Positions 55,948 to 64,000 of a DNA stretch of 64,000 nt are shown one piece after another. The notes under the pieces are model-generated. The model saw only the letters and a list, made by a program, of their open reading frames with translations. It made no database searches and was not told the DNA's origin. The stretch comes from Toxonevra muliebris (lineage: Eukaryota; Arthropoda; Insecta; Diptera; Pallopteridae), in contig OY829329.1 of assembly GCA_963691655.1 (NCBI GenBank), positions 8,942,708 to 9,006,707 of the forward strand. Reading direction: 5' to 3'. Each line of letters starts with the position of its first letter. Position 1 is the stretch's first letter. The position numbers were made by a program, and so were the translations under genes.

Positions 55948-58900
55948 CTAATTTGCTCGTATAGTGCGATTTTTATTCATATTCGTTAGCATAAGCGATA
56001 TGTATGACGTCAATAGATCGTCCATTTTATAGCCCAATGATGTTTCACAGAGCAACTTTGAACCGCGTACCAAATTTCCGATTGTCATGTGGAAATAAGT
56101 ATTGCCTGATGACCAGTTTGAAATGCGTGTGAATGGGTGAGTAACTAAAATGTCCTGGAATTTTTTGAATAATAAATAAAAAAAATAAATACAAATTTGA
56201 ATTTAAAAATTTGTTAATAATAAATGTAAATAGAAAAAATTAAAATATTGTTCCAAAGAGTAAATAAGTAGAAACTGAGAGAGAGAACATCTGAGAAGTT
56301 TTGACAAGATGGTGGTCATGGCGAAATTATAACAAGCGATAGTAGTGTTAACTCTCTCTCTTCCTCTGCTCTCGTTTTTTTTTATATGAAGAGACTCAGA
56401 GTTGTCAAAATCTTTGTTTTTCCTTTGCATGCATTTGTTTTTGTATTTTTTATATTTCTTGGTCTTTATAGCAACAAAGCAGTGTGTTATTGTTCTCTTA
56501 CAGTAAATGTTGTAATGCTGCTAATACATGGTATAATTCTGCCCTGATGATAATTACAGTTGATTATAAATCATATCTGCTATCTCCTTTTTTCTTATGT
56601 GAAGTGCAAGTAGAAGCAGTTTTGTAAGAGTATTGAACCCTCATCTTGCCAAAATAACGGAAAAATTCTCTCAGTTTAAAAGAGAGCGAAAAACTTCATA
56701 CAAAAAAAAAAAAAAAAAGCAAGGAGGAAGCGCGGCACTCGTTTGGTGAATTCGCCTTTAGTTTCCATTCATGTGCTCATTTTAACATACAACAAAAAAA
56801 AAAGAGATAAAAGTATGCACGTGGTGAATATACAAGGCGATAGCAGCAAAGTACAACAAAAATACAAAAATTCATCACGGCAACAATAACAGATCTTTGT
56901 TGTTGTGTCGCTTGTATTGGAATGCCAAAATCAAAAACAACTGCATGATTTTGACAACTTACTGCTATTCACCACAAAGGAAGAAAAGGAGCTAGTTCAA
57001 GGTGAATTTATACCAGGTGAAGTTACCAGTAACTCATTCTTCTTCTTCTTTCGTGTTCATATCAAAATCATTGTTTACGTTTGCTTTCCATTTTTACATT
57101 CTCTTCACGCCGCCATTATGTCCGCAACGACAAAAACGAGTTGTTATTATTTTATTTTACGGCTGATTTTTATATTTAATGATATCTGATGCAACAACAA
57201 AGATATGTTGTTTTTGCCATGGTGAAATTGTTGTAATCTTGCTACCACCTTCTACATGATTTCACCATGAGCTAGTTGCTAGTTACACCACCTCGCATAA
57301 ATTCACCTTGAGTATGCATTTCTGATTACTTACTTTTGTTACCGGATGTATGAGACTGACGCCATGTTTATTTATAGCAATTAATAGCATTTCTGGATAA
57401 TTCGGTTCGGTAGTTTGTTTCACCTCAAAGAATGCAGAGCCAAATGTCGGCCATCTACAAAGAATTATTTAGAAATATTAATTAAAAATTATCTACTCCC
57501 ATGTTGTTCTAGTAGCAGCGTACTAGAATAACAGCTTAAAGACCTCAGGGTTCGCTTCCCGGCAACGTCATGAGTCGAAATTGGGTGAAGCCAAAATCGA
57601 CTGGAGTCGGAATCAACTGAAGTCAATTATCACTTACCGATAAACGATTTTCAAAAATGCCACCTTGGCATCTTCGGAACTCATGCCACCATCTTGATTG
57701 TATGACGCCACAATTGCACGTTTCCATTCGTTTGTGCTTTGCATTTTCATAATATCCGAGGGTATCAATTCGCGCAGCATTTGTCTATCGAAACACAAAA
57801 AAAAATTATTTTTTTTTTAAATTTGCCTCCTCAAATTTTCCATGAAACTTACGGTATGGCTTGCAGCTCTTGCTTATTCTCTCCATATCGCACACGATAT
57901 ACCAGCGCTGCCAACTTCGCAGCCTCTTCACGCGAACACTTGTGATAGCCGCGCAATAGTTTCGGCAACTCCTGATGATAATGGAATATCAAATCGGCAT
58001 TTCGATCTTTTCCCGGCACCGTGTTCGTCCATAATTTCTTCATGAAGAATACTTGATAGGTGAATTGCGGGTTGATGCCGTCACGTATGGGGCGCGCTTT
58101 CTTTATCCAATCGGTGAGATGACGCACGAAATCAAAAAAGAAATCCCCTTCGGGCACTGAAATAACCTTATCGGCGATTTTGACGAACAGCGAGAAACCC
58201 TCACTGGTGCGCAAGGACAAACGCTGCGAGATATTGTGGCAGAAATCCTTCGCCCGTGTCGATGAATCAACTTCAAATGCCTCGTCCGTATCGTCGGGGA
58301 AGTAAACTTTATGGAATATTTGTGTAGTTTTATGTTGAATCGCCTCGACTTCAACTTGATGCGGCGGATATTTGCGCTGACCATTGCGTATTGTCTTTTG
58401 CAAGCGATGCATCGAGTCCTGCGAAATGGCATGACGACGCGTACGCAAGAACATCATCAGCTCTTTGAGGAGACTCTGCGAACATGCGAACAGACCCGTT
58501 GCTAGCCACATAAGTTCCCAGCCACGCTCTTCAGAGATCCGATTGCGATTGTCGGTGAGTTGTTTCATGATCTGACAGTAAATTTCATCGCGTAGTATCT
58601 CATGTTTAAGCGGCCCATCGAATATGTGATCTGTTATCTCGTTACCCATGCGTGGACGTTTCGAGGGTAAATCTCCCATGTACTTAAGTATGGCAGCAAA
58701 TGCAAAGCATGCTTCTTCGGCCAGCTCTTCTTTGCTTTGTAACTTGCGCAGCAATGGAGCCTTGATGGGATCACGCGAGTATCGCCAAATTTCATCAGCT
58801 CGCTTCGAGCTTAACGTAAGCGTTTTAGACATGGTACGCTTTGGAGGCAAACGGAAATGATCCATTGCGTATTCCATTAAATTATGCGGACGATCACGTG

Positions 58901-61900
58901 GTTCGGGGACCCCGTTCGAAACCATGCTCAGGCGGCGTCCGTGATGTGCTTCCTCAACGTTGAATAGAGCTAGAATGTCTTGTGGCGGTTTCGTGAGTGT
59001 AGGCAAAACGTAAACGGTTTCCGCGGGAAAATCGCCGCGCTCCTGTGTGCGATCGCAGCGTCCGATACACCAACCGTTATTGAGCACTGATTCGCCGCAG
59101 GATTCGTCTTCCAGGATGATGAGGTCGCCTTTGAGGAAGGAAAGGAAGCTGGTGCCGTCAGTGGGAGCGCGGTAGTCTTGAATTGCTATGACATACTTGG
59201 AGCTAAATTTCAAGGAAAATTAAAAAGATTTATACAAACTAGATACCTTCGATCTCCTAAAGCTCAACTCACCGTTTTTTCAACCCGTCTAAAAAGTACA
59301 CCACCAAATCTCGAATATCCTCAGCATTTGGACTTTGGAATGTAAACTCTTCACCTCGCACAGTCGATAAACTAAATGTCTGTGTAAAAACTTTATTGGT
59401 CTTCTGACTTGACACTGCCGTAATCTCTGGGAAGCTTAACTCCAGTAAGACTTGCTCCTGATCATCGACCACATACACGCCTGTCCAATTTACCGCAATG
59501 ATCACATCATTCTTCGGCAGATTCGGACCTGAATTTCTGTAAGCTTCATAGAAACGAGAGAAAAGCAAAGGCCACTTGTACTTGGCATAGCTAACGATAT
59601 CTTCTTTGATCTTCAGTGACTGCACTTTCTCTTTTACGTAGTATGACTTTTTGTAAGCTTGCAAAACTAAAGCAGCCCAGCGTTCAATTGACTTCTCACC
59701 ACCCGTTAAACAGAAATCGGGTATAAAGTTCGGCAACAGGGTGAAGAGACGTTCCGTCGACATATCGATGCCGAATTCTATAAAATATTGCTGAGCAGCA
59801 ATCATTGCCAAGTCTTCTTCTTTGTCGCAACGATATTCCCCGAACTTTACACCGCGCACCACCTGCTGGTATATGAGATTCGTCGCAACTTGATCTTGTG
59901 TGGGCTCATGCCAGGGAGCAAAGATTTCCTTGCGAAAGAATAAACGCCACGGAGCATTACGCTCTTGGGCACCTTGTTCCTTCGCATACTGTTCACATTG
60001 GGATATGGCATCCATGACATGATCGCCACCACTGCCCAGCGATGATACTTTGTCGAAGAGCGCAATGTAAAGTGAAAACCCAAATTGATCTTTCAGCGAA
60101 ATTTTATCGGACAATTGATTGCAGAGCTCGCGTGCCGTGGTAGCTGAGTCGGCCAGCAATGTTTTCGTATTGCCATCCATGAAAGTAATGGGCAGCATAA
60201 TCGGTTTCTTAGATTTGGTCGCTTGCAGCTCTAACCATGAGGGAGGCTGATTGCGTGTACCATTGTTAAAGGTACGCTTCAAACGCTCTTCACAATACGG
60301 TGCATACCCGGGAGGCCCTTCGCGTATGAAAGCGCGTAAGTAGTTTACAAATTTCTCTGACGGAGCAAAGCAGCCAACGCACAGCGAAAGTAAAATCCAA
60401 CCGCGTGCATGCGAAGACTTCAGCGGATTATTGGTGAGCTGTTTGCATATTTGACAATAGATTTCATCTCGCAACTCAGCGCGTAGAATGCCATGGCCTA
60501 TGATGAAGTGCAGCTTCTCGAGATTGGAAGTAGGGCGTGATTGCAGCCAAGATTGATAACTGTCCGCGGTATACTCTTCGTCCTGTAGGCGGCGGCGCAC
60601 ATCCTCGCCGAGTTTGTTTTTACGTTTGAGCGTTAGTGAGACAAGTTTGTGCCGTATGGAACGTGGTTTTTGCTTCAGAAATGCGTCAGGGTCGAGACCC
60701 ATTAGTTGAGCTTCTTGGAATTCCTGCGAATTGTTTGGAATCGGTTTAAGTTAACTATACATATTTTGATTGTGTTGCCCGCACTTACCTTACTCCTAAT
60801 GAAATTGCGACCCAGGGTCGCCGTAACTTTCGACATCACGGATGTGGTATCCATTCGATCCATGGTATGATATTTTGGTTCTGGCATATCGCCGGTAAAA
60901 CGCAAAATCGTAATCCATAAAGCTTGGGCCGCCAATTGATCGCCTTGTGTATGCAGAGGGAGCAAGGGATGTTTCAATGCTTTCTTGGAATACTGATGCG
61001 TGACGTTGCCCTGGAAGTAAGTGGCCGCGAACTTTTGGAATTTAAACTCAGACAGATCTTCTTCATCTTCGGAAATGTGCATGGGACCAATAATATCCTC
61101 TTGATTCATCGAGTTGCCATGAGGGAGGTCATTGAAAACTGAAGTCTCACGGCCGCCATGTGGTGTTGGTGCCTCGCTGCTCGAATCGGGCAAGAAATCG
61201 AACATTGCCTCGACCAGCTTTCCATCGTCAACCGGTTCGTCTTGCTTCCGTGCTGCATCGTTGATGATATTCTTTTTTACTTCGACGCGTCGACGCTCCT
61301 CAATCTCATTTTCCATCTCACGCCTTTCGAGTTCGTGCAACCGATCATGATAATGCTGTTCGGCAATCTCACGTGCATGCTTGTTGCCCTTATGCAGTAG
61401 CTCTTGCTCTTCCAGCTTCCGCAAATGCAACACCTCAGCAAATTGTTTATATTCTTCGCGTAATTTCTTATACCTGCGCATTGCAATCATGCGTCTCACA
61501 TGCGACTGTATCTTGATGATGGCCCACATTTTCTGCCCATACTCACGCCGCACTAGATAACCACGCGCATGCGCCTGCAGGCCAACAATATGGCCACGCA
61601 AATGACGGAAACGATGTGAGAGCACACGCGAACGTATCAGCGCTTGCAGGCGCATGTAGCCAACGCGCATTTGACGGTAGCGCTGCCGTTGCGCATAACC
61701 TTTCCAGAAACGCTGAACGGTAATGACTGCGGCACGCATGCGCAGATAGCGCCGTCGATAAACCCAACCACGTATCGAACGTTGCAGTATCAGAATCTTA
61801 CGTGTCAGCACGCGATCGCGTTCTTGTTCCAAGAAAAGATCGTGTGCGTCTTTTAAAAACACCTTCGTATGCCCAAGTTGATAATCCGATTTGCCCAGGA

Positions 61901-63183
61901 CAGTTGCACAGATGCGTGCTGTAGCAGATTGACAGTCAGTGCGATGTGCTGGTGGCACACCCGGTATGAGGAAACGATAACGCTCAACGAACTCACGGAA
62001 CCCGTGACGTATTGGATATCCAGCACGTCGTATTCGTATAGTTTCCATCATGCCCGAGTAACGCAATTGCCGGCAACACAAGCCGCGATCGAACAACATC
62101 GGTTTCTTCACCTCGTTCGGTTTGATGCAGCGTATGAAGAAGGGCTGACAAGAGCTCAGCGTCTTCATCAACGCATCCAGACTCTTTTTGAATTGCGTCG
62201 ATAGAGTAGGCGTGCGTTTTCTGGTCTCAGCGCCCATTTCAATGTCTTGACTGAAGATCTGACGCAAGAATTTATTCGAGCTCTGACTCACCAAATGCAA
62301 AAGATCCGGACTGAATGTATCGCGATTCTTATCCAAGAAACCACGCGTATCATAGAATACCACGCCGGCAAAATGATTTAAACCGAAACTCGTATTTATA
62401 TCCGACTTCGGTTTCAAATAATTCTTATGCGTTCCGTGCGTTTTGTGCAATTTAGCCAGCATGGTGGTGTCAGTTCCCTTAGGAAAGCGCGCCTCCTCAT
62501 CGATTAATGCCATTATATTCAACTGCTTGATGGCAATCAAATCCAAAGCATCTTGATTGTCTACAAATTCAATATGTTGCCAGTTAATAGCTTCATGATT
62601 GTATTCCTCTTGTTCTAGCTTGAAAATATGCTGCACAAAGAATTGCTGCAAATTTTCATTAGCATAATTAATGCAAAACTGTTCGAAACTATTCTGATCG
62701 AAATTCTCAAAGCCGAATATATCCAGGACACCAATGGCATTACGTGATGTGGCACGTGGTTTGTAAATAGCCGTATTAATTTTACGCACAATATGTATGA
62801 AAAGACGCCCATAAATCCCCTTCACAAATGCATCACGCACATCCACCGACTGCTCACGTGATAATGTTGAAACTACAGTTTCACCATGTGCAAAGAGGGT
62901 GCGTCTTGTCAATGCATCGATTAATGGTTGAATTGGTAGTCCGAGGAGTGCAGCAACACGTTCAACATTAATATGCTCAGGTATTTCGGTAGCATCTAAA
63001 TTATCTACTACCGTTGCTTTATATTTAATATTGCCACAATGCAATAGTGCTGCAAGTAATTTTATAATTTCCCAAATTTCTGAATCTGAGAAAAGTAGAA
63101 CCTTCATGGCGGAACGTATGTCTGCAAATTCAGCGGTATCATCGCGTCCTTCACATGTAATGCAATCACCTCCAGTGAGATAT
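55948..63183 (-). CDS. ck: Myosin VIIa (crinkled), all but the N-terminal part of the motor
   Basis: Unconventional actin motor needed for bristle/hair shape and auditory organs in flies. Minus-strand exons: join(55948..56154, 57334..57454, 57638..57784, 57853..59202, 59273..60723, 60789..63183), 1889 residues in frame; the rest (P-loop and early motor) lies beyond the right edge. The first visible exon starts at acceptor TTTGCAG|A with YLTGGDC. Domain order: motor with switch [11 protein letters not shown] and the relay segment [16 protein letters not shown]; about five IQ motifs (near residues 460-575, e.g. [14 protein letters not shown]); a charged [14 protein letters not shown]-type helix; MyTH4 and FERM; an SH3 domain starting at [16 protein letters not shown]; then second MyTH4 and FERM. 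It ends [19 protein letters not shown] and TAG at 55948-55950. All internal donors are GTAAGT or GTGAGT and every junction keeps frame. MyTH4-FERM-SH3-MyTH4-FERM identifies class VII. Proximity to Su(H), as in Drosophila, favours ck over the paralogue Myo28B1. Confidence 0.95.
56325..56545. repeat. TATATGAAGARACTC family, copy 3, in crinkled's last intron
   Basis: ATAACAAGCGATAGTAGTGTTAAC, TTTTTATATGAAGAGACTCAGAGTTGTCAAAATC, GCATTTGTTTTTGTATTTTT, AATGTTGTAATGCTGC, GGTATAATTCTGCC. It is followed by an AAGGCGAATTC-family copy at about 56650-56760. Confidence 0.6.
56998..57310. mobile_element. About 310-bp inverted-repeat element, copy B, in crinkled's last intron
   Basis: Left end CAAGGTGAATTTATACCAGG; the right end on the minus strand reads CAAGGTGAATTTATGCGAGG. 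Terminal repeats of about 35 bases extend imperfectly through GTTACCAGTAACTC / GTAACTAGCAACTAGCTC. Interior CGCCGCCATTATGTCCGCAACGAC. A further inverted fragment of the same family lies immediately left (about 56883-56997). The element ends only 24 bases from the exon at 57334. Confidence 0.7.
57500..57637 (+). mobile_element. Degenerate tRNA-like SINE in a crinkled intron
   Basis: TTGTTCTAGTAGC (A-box-like), then GGGTTCGCTTCCCGG (B-box-like with a paired arm), followed by GTCGAAATTGGGTGAAGCC and AAGTCGGAATCAACTG-type sequence. The spacing fits a tRNA-derived head; conservation is low. Confidence 0.35.
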
Positions 63184-64000
63184 CTGCAAATAAAATAAGG
63201 TAGAGGAAATCAGTTTTAAAGAATTAAATAATGAAATTTTATGGGTATAAAGAAAATTGAGTGGATTTTCAAAATATCAATTTCGTGATTTGCTTTAGTT
63301 GAAAAATAGAATTGGTAATTGTATCCATTACTTAAAAATTCTTCCTGTTGATTTGCGAAAAATTTATTTCACACAAGCGCTTTCACCACTTAATGTTTAA
63401 ATCAAAATTTGTATAATGCCGTGGTTTGCTAGCATTATCGCAACATTTCGTTTATAAATTTAGTTGAATCTAATTAGAAACCGAATGCAAAACTTATCTA
63501 TCAAATGGCGGCTGCATGAGATGACACTGAGAGAGAGAGACTTCTCTGCTTGCATGGCATAGCCGATTACCACACGTTTTTAACACCAACAAATAATTCT
63601 GCCACGAATAAATATACTGTATACATATGTGTGAGTGAATTGAGCGAAACATACTGAGTGAACCCAAAGTACTCTCGCTCGCATTTTAATTTGCCCTTCT
63701 CTCTTTTCTCAATTGGTTAGAGTAGCACTTTCGTTTATACATTTAGTTGAATCTAATTGGAAACCGAATGCAAACCCTATCTATCAAATGGCGGCTGTAT
63801 GAGATGACACTGAGAGCGCCTATGGCGATTTCTCTGCTTGCATGGCATAGTCGATTTCCACATGTTTAACACCAGCAAATAATTCTGTCAAGAATAAATA
63901 AAAAAACGTATTTTGTATATGTGTGAGTAAATTGAGCGAAACATTCTGAGTGAACTCAAAGTGCTCTCTCACATATATACAAACACCACTCGTATTTTAA
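63184..64000. other. Crinkled intron (part) to the right edge
   Basis: Sequence 5' of the acceptor at 63184-63190 on the minus strand. No further motor exon is visible before 64000, so the missing roughly 280 N-terminal residues lie outside. The right half is the tandem repeat listed next. Confidence 0.6.
63450..64000. repeat. Tandem pair of about 283-bp repeats, second copy cut by the window edge
   Basis: Copy 1 starts CGTTTATAAATTTAGTTGAATC at 63449 and copy 2 CGTTTATACATTTAGTTGAATC at 63732. Both continue through AAACCGAATGCAAA, CTATCAAATGGCGGCTG, GAGATGACACTGAGAG, TCTGCTTGCATGGCATAG, ACACCARCAAATAATTCTG, TATGTGTGAGT.AATTGAGCGAAACAT. A third, MITE-interrupted relative is at 13131-13560. 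Confidence 0.8.

Noticed and set aside
56905..57189. A 94-codon open frame within crinkled's last intron
   Set aside because: Lies inside the inverted-repeat element at 56998-57310 and its partial neighbour.
61132..62204. Plus-strand frames opposite the crinkled exon
   Set aside because: Antisense shadows of a strongly conserved myosin coding exon.

Overview
The window is AT-rich animal DNA from a higher fly (Diptera: Brachycera). The evidence is a near-complete Suppressor of Hairless gene, the C-terminal seven-eighths of a myosin VIIa (crinkled) gene, short GT-AG introns with phase-preserving exons, and dense small DNA transposons. The Su(H)/ck neighbourhood matches Drosophila chromosome arm 2L (35B), where both genes lie (recalled, not searched). 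A tephritid-like fruit fly is my best guess, but the sequence alone does not settle the family.

Layout. (1) 1-5013, plus strand: the 3' end of a dipeptidyl-peptidase-IV-family serine peptidase with Ser, Asp and His all present and two possible last exons. (2) 5014-18540: gene-poor DNA with MITEs, simple repeats and a 24-bp coding-like minisatellite. (3) 18540-27162, plus strand: three tandem copies of an F-box gene. Only the third copy has an adjacent, clearly readable second exon. The spaces between copies hold several terminal-inverted-repeat elements and a mariner transposase fragment. (4) 27616-28680: a complete non-autonomous hAT-like element with an exact 8-bp target duplication. (5) 31546-39588, plus strand: Su(H) in five coding exons, with repeats and a second hAT-like element in its introns. 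(6) 39589-55947: a repeat-rich intergenic stretch with a satellite-like array, a tRNA-derived SINE and an apparent concentration of Su(H)-type binding sites. (7) 55948-63183, minus strand: myosin VIIa in six exons, running off the right edge towards its N-terminus. (8) 63450-64000: the start of a tandem repeat that also supplies an empty site for a MITE insertion at 13371.

The genes do not form a common pathway. Su(H) is the DNA-binding effector of Notch signalling. Myosin VIIa is an actin motor of bristles and auditory organs. The peptidase is a cell-surface or secreted exopeptidase. The F-box proteins are likely SCF ubiquitin-ligase substrate receptors. The most unusual features are the F-box array with one shared-looking terminal exon, several intact non-autonomous transposons with readable target-site duplications, and GTGGGAA sites concentrated downstream of Su(H). 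Exon boundaries were read by eye from frame continuity and splice consensus; no alignment or transcript data were available.
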